Assembly (NCBI GenBank): GCA_027919835.1
Contig: JANVFP010000038.1
Location: 310,001 to 374,000, forward strand
Direction of reading: 5' to 3'
Source: Lentinula raphanica
Lineage: Eukaryota > Basidiomycota > Agaricomycetes > Agaricales > Omphalotaceae
Length of the DNA: 64,000 nucleotides
Each line of letters opens with the position of its first letter. Position 1 is the first letter of the stretch. A program made the translations under genes and the position numbers. Positions 48,470-59,799 of this stretch are shown here, piece after piece. The notes below the pieces were generated by a model that was not told where the DNA came from, ran no database searches, and saw only the letters and a list, made by a program, of their open reading frames with translations.

Positions 48470-49036
48470 TACCGATCGCTACACGGGCAAGATTTCAGCA
48501 TCATGTATATCATATCGCCAGTAAGACGGCTCACCTTCTGAATGAAGTTCTCCAATCAACCAGTGAAAAAGGCGATGGGGCTCTGAGAGAACTGTCTTGT
48601 TCAAGATCACCATTCGGAAGCACATGAGATTCGATGTACAATGCATCGTTCTGTCGATTTGCTTGATCTGTTGAAGAAATTCAGGGTCTGGAGCAGTCAA
48701 CATCATCTTTAACTTACATGCAATCTCTTTGGGTTTTGGGTTATGGATTCAACGGTCACTTTCTGATCATGAATCGCCGTAAATGCCTGAAGGTTGGGTT
48801 GGGATCGTGGAGAAATTCAAACGCGAAGTCCTCATTGCAAGTCTCGCCCGGTGACCTTTGAAGTTGTAAGATGTCATTTGTACATAGCCATTGCGACAGA
48901 ACTCTTGAAAGACATACTTTGATTTCGATCATCCAAGAGGTCCATGGCTCTTCCGTTCTATACGCAATTTGTGACAAGCTCAGTGAGCTATTGAAAGGTA
49001 CGGAGAGCAGGGCCAATAGAGATCATTCAGTATAGT
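48470..49036. repeat. Segmental repeat unit X2, left part
   Basis: Counterpart of the first half of X1 (44860-45405). A minus-strand frame at 48756-49016 (MALLSVPFNSSLSLSQIAYR...) parallels the one in X1. The unit is cut at 49036 by the copia element and resumes at 54787. Confidence 0.7.
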
Positions 49037-49266
49037 TGTTGGATGGTGACTCTTCATCTTCGTTTTCGTAGTGTTACTTTTATCTTATCACTATCTTACG
49101 GCTTATCTCTGCTTACTAAATCATTCTGTATTGTTCTACTGGGACGAAGCAAGCCCCTTAACGTGTCTTGCTTTGTACCAGGTATATCGTCTCTTTCTCT
49201 CCTCAATGTACAGTAACTAAACGTGTCTTGCTTCGTACCAGAATATATTTGTGTCTACTTTCAATA
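49037..49266 (+). repeat. 5' LTR of copia element
   Basis: 230 bp, starts TGTTGG, ends TCAATA. Contains an internal direct repeat, ACGTGTCTTGCTT[T/C]GTACCAG, at about 49161-49181 and 49220-49240, about 59 bp apart. One substitution relative to the 3' LTR. Confidence 0.95.
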
Positions 49267-49354
49267 GGTTATGGGCCCCGAGCTCTAAACACTGCACCAC
49301 TACCTGCAAACAACACATCAGCCCCTTTTTATCGCTACAACTTAAAGAGACACA

Positions 49355-52300
49355 ATGGAACTTACCGAAGAGTCCAAAGACTGGAAACACATCGTGTTGA
49401 CTCAAATCAAGGAAGCTGAGGACGGCTCGAACAACTATAACGAGTTCAAAAGGAAATCCATGTTCGAGCTCGACGCTGCCGGTTATTGGAAATTCATCGA
49501 CGGTCCTGACTATAATCCTCCACAAATCCCAGTCCTACAACCGACTCGAGAGATGCAAGGTTTAGACCTTGCGGGTAATCCATCAGCAAAATCACTTCTG
49601 GCCTGGAGTCTCTAAGAGACTCCAGGCATACCTCCCCTTTTCCTACAGGCTCTAGAGTCTCTGAGAGAGCCTGAGAGACTCTAGAGAATTTGAAAAGACA
49701 TTCAAAGAAACTTCAAATTTCCTCAGGGTGCCTAGAAACTCTTAGAGACTCTAGAGCCTGTAGGAAAAGGGGGGTATGCCTGGAGTCTCTTAGAGACTCC
49801 AGGCCAGAAGTGATTTTGCTGATGTCCTTCCACGTTCAGGATTCCCGGTAACAAAGCCGAAGTACAGGCCGCGCGAGAGAAAGCGAAGACCTGGCTAGAT
49901 GGCGACAAGAAAGCGTTAGCGATCATCGTCAAGTCGGTCCCAGTAGAGAAATTACACATACTGGAGGACTGTACATCTGCACACGCAGCTTGGAAGGCGC
50001 TCAAGAGCGAATACGAACCTACAAACACACTTTCTGCGTTGACTATCATGCAACAGATCATTGGAAATCAATGCAAACCCGACGATGATCCTGTGGCTTG
50101 GTTGGATGTCATGATTCGCTTGTACAGTCGACTCCGAGATGCTGATCCAAAGATGATGCCGGATTGGGATTTTGCGAAGCATCTTATCACCTTGATGACT
50201 CGAAACGATAGCTGGCGATACTGTCGAGATGATTTGAGAAATAGGCTACGGATAGCCGAAGTCGCTGGACGAACCTTCTCCTCGCAGACTGTTATCCGTC
50301 GACTCAAGGACGAAGAGGTTGAGCTAGGTATAGCTCCCTACGTCACTTCGCTCAACACGATCGTAGCTACCTCAAAAGGAAAGAGTGCCAACCGTGACAG
50401 CCATCATGCGGTACCTGGCGTATACTCTGCCAACGAGTCAGAAAATAGTGCTTCTTCTTCTCGACAAAACCAGAGAGACGATAGAAGATTCAAACCTTAC
50501 CCTAACCAAAGACCGAATGGCAATCGTCCCTCTTCCTTTAATCCCAACCTGTTTTGCGACAATCCTTTCTGTGTGTTCGCGCAAGGACACACGATTGAAA
50601 CCTGTTTTGTCTATGGAGGTGGAAAGGCTGGTCAGTATCCAAGCAACTACAATGGTCCGAGAGACCTACACCTTTCTCCAAATGATCGAGTGGTTGCACG
50701 ACGAAGACAAGTGTTGGAAAAGGCGAGAGGAGGCAGAGCGACAGGTGGAGGAAATCGTTTCACAGGAGGTGGAAATCGTTTCGCTGGTCTTAGCGTGACG
50801 AACGAAACTCCTAGTAGTGATGAAGTCAATCACAACGTTCCTAATGACGATCCTCCCACTTACGCCGGAATGGTAGAAGGAGGCGGAGATGTCGAAGAAG
50901 AAGAGGTCGAGAGAGTGATTGGAAGTGTAGAGGATGATTTTGCGTTCATGATGGACGTCTCAGAAGATCCAGAGTTGGAGAAAGGAGGAGATGATGAAAT
51001 CCATATTGACGAGGAGGTAAAGATTAACGCCGTTGCCCTAAATCTTGAAACTCCGCAGAATGACTCTATCAACCACGATACGGGGGCAACGAGGCATATC
51101 TTCCGCGAGCGAAAATTCTTCCAGGATTATGAGGTTCTTGCAACTCCCATTCAGGTCCATGGCTTTGGTTCCAATCTTTCAGCCATAGCTGTAGGCAAAG
51201 GAACTGTAAACTTACAAGCCATGGTCAAGAATACTCCTCGATCATTCTCCATCTCCAATGTCCTGCATATTCCTTTGGCCAGGTGTAACTTGATATCCGG
51301 GTCCAGGCTTGACAAGAAAGGTGTAAAGACCAAGACTGGTGATGGGAAGATCATGTACTACAACTCCCACAGCATCCCCTTCGCCATGGGAAGTGTAGTA
51401 CGCGACCTCTTTAGGATGGAGGTTACGCCGGTAGAGGTGGAAGAAAAGAAAGAAGAGGAAATCGAGTTTGCCGCCATGGTGCCGGACGTGAATGAATTGT
51501 TCGGAACCGGCTCCGAATCCGAATTTGCTCAGCGGGTGGGTTTTACCACCGTCTAATGGGGCACATAGACGTAAAAGGCCTCAAGAGTGCGACCACTGGC
51601 CTTCCCGTCGATAGTGTAGAAGTCAAGCACTGTTGAATTTGCGCACTCGCTAACATTAAACGTCTTCCTTTCCCCAAACGATCATATACACGAGCAGATC
51701 GACCTCTTTTCCGGGTTCATTCCGACATCTGTGGACCTCTCCCTCTTGGATACGGCAACTTTCGATATTTTATCATCTTCGTGGACGATTACTCTCGCTT
51801 CATCATCATCTATTTTCTTAAACATAAATCCGACGCTTTGGAGTGCTTCATCGAATTCCGATTGGCGGCCGAAAAATATCTCGGTTACGAGTTGGCAATC
51901 TTGCGAGTCGACAACGCGCCAGAATTGGTGTTTGGGAAGTTTGAAGAATATTGCAGACAGAACGGAATAATCTTTGAGCGGACCATTCCAGACGCTTCAC
52001 AACAGAATGGAGTTGCAGAAAGAACTATTCAAACACTCGAATACATGTCAAGAGCTATGCTGGTAGATGGAAAGCTATCACACTGGTTCTGGCCACTCTC
52101 AACACAAGCGGCAGCACACATCAAGAACCGAGTCCCTCATTCTGCCTTACCTCACGACATTACACCATTCGAACGTTGGCTGCGGAAACGCGCCGACCTT
52201 TCTCATCTACGACCCTTTGGCGCACTAGTTACCGCGCGAAAGACCGATTCAGACTCTCTAAATAAAGCTGTAGAACGAGGAGAAGAGGGTCGATTCGTAG

Positions 52301-54556
52301 GATACGCCAGAGACGCAAAAGGGTATCTCATATATTTTCCTCATTCAAAGTCTATTCGTCCGCGTCGGGACGTCGATTTCCATGGCTTTCCAATCGAGCT
52401 TCCTACCCCTCCTCCATCCGAATTCATGTGGGATGATATCCCTTTCGAATTGGAAAAACGTTTCCAAAGTCCTGACCAACGAATATCTATACAAATCGAA
52501 TCTCAAACGAATACTTCAGAGCAAATCAAATCGAATCCTTCGATAAACCCTGCAAATCCTCCCGTAATTCCACCGAATCCTTTCGCAAATCCATTACAAC
52601 CTTCAAACGAACATGATACCGAACCAGCGTAAGCTCATATTTGAATACAATATAACGAATCTCAAACGAAAATACTTCCAGTGCTTCCAGTTCTTCCAAA
52701 GATATCATTATGCGAGAACCATCAGACCAAAACGAATCAATCGCGACGCGAAAAGCTCCTCGTGTTCGCAGATTACCCGCACGTTATATTGTTCACGAAA
52801 CTTCTGCTTCGACCACCGCGGAAAAGGGGGGGTAGAAATCCTTCTCAGTATCCTCGAGACCGAATCAGAAGAAGAACTTGAAGTCGAGTGTAACCAAGCA
52901 GAACTCGCAGAACTAGCTCAGAAGCTTATCGAAGCTGATATCATCTATGCAGGAGCCGCTTTAACGGAACCCATAGATGACCCAGAAGCGAAAGATCCTG
53001 GTTCGGTTGAAGAAGCTAAAATCTCGAATTACTGGTTGTACTGGTTAGCCGCAATATATGAAGAACTCGAATCACTTCAGCAAAAAGGTGTATACGAAGA
53101 AGTTGATCGACTTCCTCCAGGAAGAAAAGCAGTTGACTCGAAATGGGTTTTACACATCAAACGGGATCGAGATGGTCTCATATCGCGATTCAAAGCGAGA
53201 CTGGTTGCGAAAGGCTTTACTCAAATTCCTGGCCAAGATTTTACCTACACCTTTGCTCCTGTCGCACGTTGGGAATCCATGCGTACTATTCTCGCCCTAG
53301 CTGCCGAACACGATATGGAACTGCGACAGATCGACGTCAAGACAGCTTTCCTAAACGGACCTTTAGATGAAGAAATCTATATGCGACAGCCCTCCGTTGT
53401 TGGAACGGGCTATTGGCGTTTGAGGAAAGGTCTATATGGCTTAAAACAATCTGGTCGACAGTGGTATCTGGAACTGAACTCGAAACTCAAATCTATAGGC
53501 TTCAGACGAACAGAATCGGACTGGAGTGTCTACCTCAGATCTACAGCAGAAGGAAATCGTTCATATATCACGACTAGCGTGGATGATATGCTTATTGCGT
53601 CAAACTCTATTCCCGAATCCAACTCTGTCGTCAACGAACTCAGTTCTCTGTTCGAAATCACCGACAACGGATCCCCTACTTTTCACCTGGGATGCAGTAT
53701 CGAACGCGATAGACCGAATCGTACAATCAAAATCAGCCAGCAATCATATACTCATTCGATACTGCGCGAATTTGGGTATGAAAACTGCAATTCGGTCACG
53801 ACACCCATGGATCCCGGAAAACGCCTAAATCCTCTCAACTCTATCCTTTCGAAGGAAGAGACCAACAGAGTACAAGGCTTCCCATATCGAACTATAGTCG
53901 GCAAATGCATGTATTTGTGCATGTGCTCTAGACCGGATATCGCGTACACAGTACGAGAACTCGCTCGATTTATGGCGTCCTATGGTCCAGACCATATTGC
54001 AGCAGCCAAACATCTACTTCGCTATCTGAAAGGGACCCAGAGTTATGGTATACACCTAGGCTCGACGAATGTCGCGTATCCGATGTTTCGAGCGTTAACG
54101 GATTCTGACTGGGGTATGGGAGAATCCCGAAAGTCAATTTCTGGATTCCTAATCCTCATGGGTGACTCGCCTCTATCTTGGAGTTCGAAACAACAAACCG
54201 TCATTGCTCTATCATCATGCGAAGCCGAATATTTGGCATCAACCCATTGCGCGAGGGAGGTACTATGGTTCCGAAACTTCTTCGCTGAATTAGGTTTTCC
54301 TCAGAAATCTCCCACAACAATCTTCTGTGACAACCAAGGCACCATAGCCTGTACTCATGACCCGCATGCTCATAGCAAAATGAAGCATATCTCCATACGC
54401 GAACACTTCATTAGGGACTGCGTGGCGAAACATCAAATCAATATCGTATATGTATCGAACAAGGAAAATATAGCGGATCTTTTCACCAAACCACTTCATC
54501 GAACACTTCATGCACGATGGGTCAAGCTACTCAATCTCGATGCGAGTCAAGGGGGG
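49355..54556 (+). pseudogene. Copia gag-pol, broken
   Basis: Gag starts at 49355 (MELTEESKDWKHIVL). After a nested insertion (49582-49823) it continues with WLDGDKKALAIIVKSVP and a CX4CX5HX4C knuckle (FCDNPFC..GHTIETC). Protease motif INHDTGATRHIF near 51071; integrase D-D-E residues in HSDICGP, RVDNAPEL and NGVAERT; RT with IDVKTAFLNGP and TSVDDMLIA; RNase H with TDSDWG, SSCEAEY and FCDNQG. Breaks: the nested insertion; a frame change near 51535, before HRLMGHIDVKGL; a TGA at 51634-51636 inside the CxxC of the pre-integrase zinc motif; another frame change in the integrase-RT linker (52630-52700); and one at a run of seven G (52826-52832). So it cannot make an intact polyprotein as read. Some single-base breaks could be assembly errors. 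Confidence 0.9.
49582..49823. mobile_element. Foldback (long inverted-repeat) element nested in copia gag
   Basis: About 242 bp whose two ends are near-perfect inverted copies for roughly 75 bp: the left arm starts ATCAGCAAAATCACTTCTGG and the right arm ends CCAGAAGTGATTTTGCTGAT. Each arm itself holds a hairpin, GGAGTCTCTAAGAGACTCC. Flanking bases allow an AT dinucleotide duplication. The host gag frame is lost at the insertion and comes back into register if about 240 bp are taken out, which identifies it as a secondary insertion. No coding capacity. The superfamily is unclear: TIR length and foldback shape recall Tc1/mariner-related MITEs, but the duplication would normally be TA. Confidence 0.85.
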
Positions 54557-54786
54557 TGTTGGATGGTGACTCTTCATCTTCGTTTTCGTAGTGTTACTTT
54601 TATCTTATCACTATCTTACGGCTTATCTCTGCTTACTAAATCATTCTGTATTGTTCTACTGGGACGAAGCAAGCCCCTTAACGTGTCTTGCTTCGTACCA
54701 GGTATATCGTCTCTTTCTCTCCTCAATGTACAGTAACTAAACGTGTCTTGCTTCGTACCAGAATATATTTGTGTCTACTTTCAATA
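54557..54786 (+). repeat. 3' LTR of copia element
   Basis: 230 bp, almost identical to the 5' LTR (one difference seen). Followed by the ATAGT target duplication. Confidence 0.95.
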
Positions 54787-55410
54787 ATAGTTGGTCGGTA
54801 ATGAACATTTTTAGACGCACCAATTGAAATCCAGAACGGGAACGGTCGACATCCTGCACTGGCACAAGGTTCAACACAAGTTGCGAGATCCCTTCGAAGC
54901 CAAGATATCAAGCTAGCGGCAACTTGAATGTCGTTTTCGTGTGCATTCACACATTACTACACGGAAGGGATAGCTTCGGCGGATTGGCTACTCTGCATAC
55001 TCCAAAAGTATGCAACGAAGAGGCAAGCAGTGGTTTTGAAAAAAAATAAGTTAGATTTGGATTCATCGGACATCGACACGAACAATACCAGAGCTTTGTT
55101 GAGGTTTTCTGATATCCATTCGGAGGGAAATCGTGTCTGAGCGTTCCTAGATGTTTGTTGACCATGGCTTGCGTTGTGGAAAATCGAGATCAACGCAAAA
55201 GATTTGGCATCAATTTTAGCGCGCAAGTTTGATTTGCCAACTTGAACTTGAAGGTGACCAGAAACTGTAATATGTACTGTTTTGCTGCGTTCACTCCAAC
55301 TCGAATCAGAATAGGCCAAGAGATATGACCCGATAAATAGAAAGGTATAAGAATCAATGGTGTACATCGATTACAAAATCATGAATACTAGTCAATCAGT
55401 CCCCCATGAA
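54787..55410. repeat. Segmental repeat unit X2, right part
   Basis: Continues the unit broken by the copia insertion; it matches X1 from about 45402 on (TTGGTCGGTAATGAACATTT, AACGGGAACGGTCGACATCC, TTGGATTCATCGGACATCGA). Unlike X1 and X3 it is not followed by a secreted-protein gene. Confidence 0.7.
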
Positions 55411-55439
55411 CAGAAAGAGGAGGCTGCCATCGCGCGCAG

Positions 55440-56210
55440 GGGGCCGAGTCACAATCTCCAACCTACTGAAAGGGCAATAGAGCTCTGAGAGGTCGTTCAT
55501 TGTTCAAGATCTCCGTTCGGAGGGAGACGTGTGTGATTCGACGTACATCATTCCGTTAATTTGTTGACGAGAGGTCTAGGGTTTGGAGCAGTCAACAACA
55601 TGCGACCTCTTTGAGTTTTGGGTTACTGATTGAACCTTTGTTTTCCGAAGCGCCGTCAGTGGCTGAAGGTTGAACGTTGAAGGTTGAAGGTTGGGTTGGG
55701 TTCGTGGAGAGAATTAGGTGCGTCCTCATTGTAAATTGTGTCCAAATGACCTTTCAAGTTCAGCTATTTCGGGAAGAACCGTTATGTTGAATTTGGAGAC
55801 ATCGACATTAGCAGAGCTTCACTGAGGCTTTCTGATATCCATTCGAAAAGGAAACGTATATGAGCATTCCTAGATGTTTGTTGACCATGACTTTCTGGGA
55901 GCAAGTGGTCAGAGATTGCAAAAGCTTCGGCGTCAATTTTAGCGCACAAGTTCAAAGTTGACGTTGAACTTGAAGCTAAGCGGCGCTTTGGAGGGCCAGA
56001 TGGCATTGGTAGCTGCATTCACTCGTCTCCCGAAGGCAGGCTCTTGTACCCCCTGATACTAACGAGTCGAGGTATTTCAGGACATTCACTCCATATCGAA
56101 TCAGAACAAGCCCAGAGATATGACCAAATACATAAATAGAAACGTATCACACACCCATAGCGTACATCGAAAACAAGAGGAACAACAATAAAGATTCCAT
56201 GAACAGACAG
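55440..56210. repeat. Segmental repeat unit X3 (internally deleted)
   Basis: Third relative of X1, shorter because the middle part, including the site of the MALLSVPF frame, is missing. Shared pieces: ATCTCCGTTCGGAGGGAGAC, GACCTTTCAAGT, CTGATATCCATTCG and CCTAGATGTTTGTTGACCAT. It contains a small GAAGGTTGAACGTTGAAGG-type repeat near 55660-55695. Secreted-protein gene B follows, as gene A follows X1. Confidence 0.65.
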
Positions 56211-56452
56211 AGACCACGCAGGTATTCATTCAGAGAAAAATCGCAATAAATAGTCTAAAGTTGTGCGGTACTTACAATGTAAGATATCTGCCAAAGAAAC
56301 GATAGTACATAGTCTATCATCAATGTCAGTCATTGTGTAGTAACGGATAGACTCGAACGGACTTACAGTTGAAGGCAAATCACAGAGCAGCTACGTGGTA
56401 CACAGTCCCACTAACAACGTCTCGATCTGGCTCCATTTCTGTCTGTCCCCTT

Positions 56453-57612
56453 CTATTCTATTCTTTTCCTCTTCTTACTTCTTTCAGTTTGATTCTTCAA
56501 CATCTTTCTCTCCCTCCTCTCCACAAGCTTCTGGATTTCTCTATCTCGATCCACCCTCCACAAGTTCAGAAGTGTCGGCGGTAACGCCTTGAATTCGATG
56601 TATTTGCATTGAGAGTCTTTATCAAATAACCCATGGACGAAATTGTCGGCCTGAGTCCAACCAAGAAGCCACGAAGGCTTTGAGCCTATCCACCGGTTCT
56701 CTGATTCCAGTTTAGAAAGCCAGTCTGGTGAATGAGTCGGATTTAGTATGATGGCAGCGGCGTAAATCTCCTTGATAGCCTTCATCATTGCATCTTCGGT
56801 GCAGAAGTGGACAAATCCGGAATACACCTTCTCAAGTTCTCTGCCACTCGACCGCGCGCTGCGACTGTCAGTCTTGAAGTCGAATTTTTCGCCACCGACA
56901 CGGACTGTCAAGTCTCCTGTCTTCCATGCGGTGTTTGCAGATTTGTCTTGCAATACTTCTATCTCTAGCATCCAAAGCAATTCAATATATATATACAAGG
57001 TCCTCCAACTGATCCACCTACTAGTGCGCGTCCCCATGAGCAAGGCTGTTTCCCAATTCACCATCGTTTCCTCAGAGAGTATGTGCTCGGGATTTCCTAA
57101 ACCAGATTTCGACCTGGCCAGAAAGGCCATCAAGAGGTCGAAACAGTCCCAACGTGCACGTCGATTCTGCACATTACACTTGGCCAGTCTATCTCGAAGG
57201 GCAGAGAAGACGCCCGACCGGTGGTCATCGATCATCGGCCAAGTGCGCGACACCAAGTTTAGGGGAATCTCGAAGGTCGTCAACTTTCTCTATCCATGTT
57301 TTTTCCGGATCAAATGGAGAGCAGAAATATTGCAGATCAACAAAGTCCAGGCATAGTACCGTTTCGTCCTCGTTGTCACTACCATCGACTTTGTATTCAA
57401 ATAATTGAAGCTCTAAATTCTCATCAGTCTATGCTCAACTGAGTGTGTAGTATGAAGAGCTTACCATAGCTCGTGAGCCCACGATGGACAAGCCCAGACT
57501 CTGGCCTGGTGGGGAGCGCAGCAACAATCGTATCGAACAAGTAGACTGCGAGTACAATGGTACGGGCAAGGCGGGAGAATTTCGGATGCAGATGGAAAGG
57601 TACAAGCCGCAT
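56453..57612 (-). CDS. Secreted protein family, copy B (frame change, possibly broken)
   Basis: Relative of copy A. Exon 1 gives a signal peptide very like that of A (MRLVPFHLHPKFSRLARTIV, LAVYLFDTIVAALP). Exon 2 starts ELQLFEYKVDGSDNEDETVL and CLDFVDLQYFCSPFDPEKTW. Near 57270 the frame that matches copy A changes: one frame runs to a stop at ..LADDR, while the sister frame continues with SGVFSALRDRLAKCNVQ, RWDCFDLLMAFLARSKSGL and ILSEETMVNWETAL, which clearly correspond to A. A one-base indel is the simplest reading; no plausible intron was found there. After a further intron near 57000 the gene goes on with TGDLTVRVGGEKFDF, VHFCTEDAMMKAIKEIYAA and SKPSWLLGWTQADNFVHGLF, ending basic (RSKKRKRIE). 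Confidence 0.55.
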
Positions 57613-58260
57613 GATTTAGCGATGTAGACGTGTCGCGCAATGAGTGAGATAGGGAACGCTAGGTATTCGGAGCTAGATGTGACCAGCAAATCTAGGACCT
57701 GAGAGCTGGTATGACAATGAGCAATCATATCCTCGAAAGCAGCGAAGACGGCTACGCACAGGTGAGAGGTATTCTTCAATGAAAACTTGAAAGTGATACT
57801 AGGTGATATCGTTGTGGCCGGAGAGAAGAAAGAGTGGGCCTCCCTGATCGTAGTCGCAGAGCGATTTATGAGACAGGACTGATCACAATCTCCTCGACTC
57901 ACTGCCTCACCACACGTCCGATGGGTATAATTGAATTGACATTATCATAGATTCGCGATTTTTTTCGTGTGGTCCGCAGGAAACTCCCTGCGCTAAAGGC
58001 TAGAGGCTATAATCCTGGCCCCTCACCCCACCAGCGCACTATAGCATTTACGCTACCACTCTACTGAGTCAACCTCAAAGCCTGGCGAGTCCCTCTTGGC
58101 CAGTTTGCCTTGAAGGAATCATCGAGCGTTCCGAAGATAGGCAGAGATAGGCCCCCATCTGGGAATCTGTAAAATTCACGCAACGCCTCCAACGATGGGC
58201 TTGTGCCTGTTTGTGGTTACTGATGTTCGAACAATCGAGTTGTGGTAGGTCGGAATGTTG
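57613..58260. repeat. 5' flank of copy B, duplicate of copy A flank
   Basis: Matches 47761-48469 in several blocks, as described there. Confidence 0.65.
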
Positions 58261-59799
58261 TCGGTTCGAACGGACATTGAATGGTATGATCTGTTATGAT
58301 TCAGCGGGTATTTGAAGACAAACAAAATATATCTCTCCCTGCCCTCCCTTCCCTCTCGTCTCACAGTTGCGAGCTCCAGTCCTGCTCTATGGTCGTACGA
58401 CGTTGATGGTTGAACGTGAGTTGGTAAGCGGCGAGCGCCCTGTAGATTTGGCTGGTTCAAGTTGAAGACTGCTGGATATGACCGTTCGGGTTCCCAGTCG
58501 CATCTTGTTGTATCTCAGCAGCGCATTCCGAATTCTAACTTGGAGTGTCTTGAGGTTCAGTTGCGATGACTAGCTATGAGTTCTAGACTGGAGGAATGGT
58601 CTGTCTCCTGGTTGATGAGACTTTTGTAGAGCTACGCACCTTCCAGGTTCGTTTGACACATCAACCAAAACCAAGCTTCATTTAGCCTCTTCGACCGTGC
58701 TGTGAGGCGCCAGAAACCTGACGGAAGACAGATGAGTGTTTGCTCATTGGGTAGAGTTGCGTACTGACCGGAATGTTGGTTCCTCGTTTGTAGTCTGTCA
58801 AATCCGAAAAGTTCGATCCCATGATACTCTGGCCATGAACGATGTATGATAGTGGATGAGGATAATGTGTGACGGCCTGATACTGAGCAATCTTCGACGA
58901 GTACATCATGCAGTGGTCTTGTGATTGGTCATTGGAAGAGCCTGTACTAGTAGCGTTACAATAACATCAGAGAAGATGAACTCGAAGAGGAATCCAACTC
59001 ACATGTTCTTCAATCCAATAACAGGCGCATTCTAAGAGGCGGAAGCAATCTGTCCGTTGAGAGAGCTACATTCGTTTGCCTGATCCCAATCGATGCCATC
59101 TTTCTCCAAGTCATTGTCGCGTTCGGCCAGGGTACCATTGACACGGATTTGTGAACCGAATGGAAGGGACTCTGCCAGCGGAAAATCCACAGCTCAGCAA
59201 GGCCGCAAGATCGAAGGAAATAGTTGGAAGATTGAAGCCCATTTGTAACGAAGATAGCAGGGAGCACCAAGAAACGCAGATAGATGCTGAGGGTGACATA
59301 GCCTGGCTGGCTGTCTGTAGTTTCGCCAAAATAAGGAGTCAACTCGTAAATCTTTCATGGATAAAAAATTTCGAAGATGGATGGAAATGGCGCAGCGGAA
59401 GAAAGACACGCGGCTGAGAGGTGTGGTCAGGATTCCTGTATCAGGCAAACCCAGTGAGATATTCGCGGCCTTCAGACAGACATGTTCGACTATGTATATC
59501 TTCGTGTGTAGGAGGATTGGATGAATTTGGGATGAACGTTCGAAATGAGATACTATCGGCTTAGGCGCACATTGAGCGCCTAAGGCGCCTAACTTTTGTG
59601 AACGATCAAACCAGGATCAAACGCTCAGGCCTGCAGGCCCAGGACGTCTGCCACACGGCAGAGGTAATTTGCATAGCGAGGTTGCATAAGTCTGAAACAG
59701 TCGAGCGCTCACAAAATCTGCCACGGCAAAATGAGTTACCCAGCAACAGAAGCGAGAGAAGCATGAATCACCTGCGATACCAGACCGTTGTTCTACATA
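58261..59799 (-). other. Possible remnant of an unrecognised gene, otherwise intergenic
   Basis: Mostly without a supported gene. On the minus strand two pieces look coding: about 59030-59160 (AVDFPLAESLPFGSQIRVNG, then DWDQANECSSLNGQIAS) and about 58750-58909 (MMYSSKIAQYQAVTHYPHPL, then SDLTDYKRGTNIPV), separated by a possible intron with donor near 59004. The first piece runs into a TAG, and no convincing start exists upstream. I read this as a fragment of a decayed gene of unknown family. A self-complementary patch, GCGCCTAAGGCGC, lies at 59575-59587. Confidence 0.3.

Larger units (their letters stand above)
49037..54786 (+). mobile_element. Ty1/copia LTR retrotransposon, defective
   Basis: A 5,750-bp element with 230-bp LTRs (49037-49266 and 54557-54786) that begin TGTTGGATGG and end TTTCAATA, flanked by the 5-bp duplication ATAGT (49032-49036, 54787-54791). 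The two LTRs differ at one site I can see (T at 49174, C at 54694). Next to the 5' LTR, GGTTATGGGCCCC (49267 on) is a likely primer-binding site complementary to the anticodon part of initiator tRNA-Met, as in Ty5 and copia. A polypurine tract, AAGGGGGG, precedes the 3' LTR. The domain order gag, protease, integrase, RT, RNase H is that of the copia group. The unit X1 shows the unoccupied target. Several coding breaks are described under the gag-pol entry. Confidence 0.95.

Noticed and set aside
49584..49821. Reading the gag interruption as an intron
   Set aside because: The segment is a near-perfect inverted repeat with hairpins in each arm and lacks GT-AG ends at its borders; an insertion explains it better.
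55655..55700. GAAGGTTGAACGTTGAAGGTTG repeat as a possible satellite
   Set aside because: Only about three short imperfect units within repeat X3, absent as an array elsewhere; treated as local slippage.
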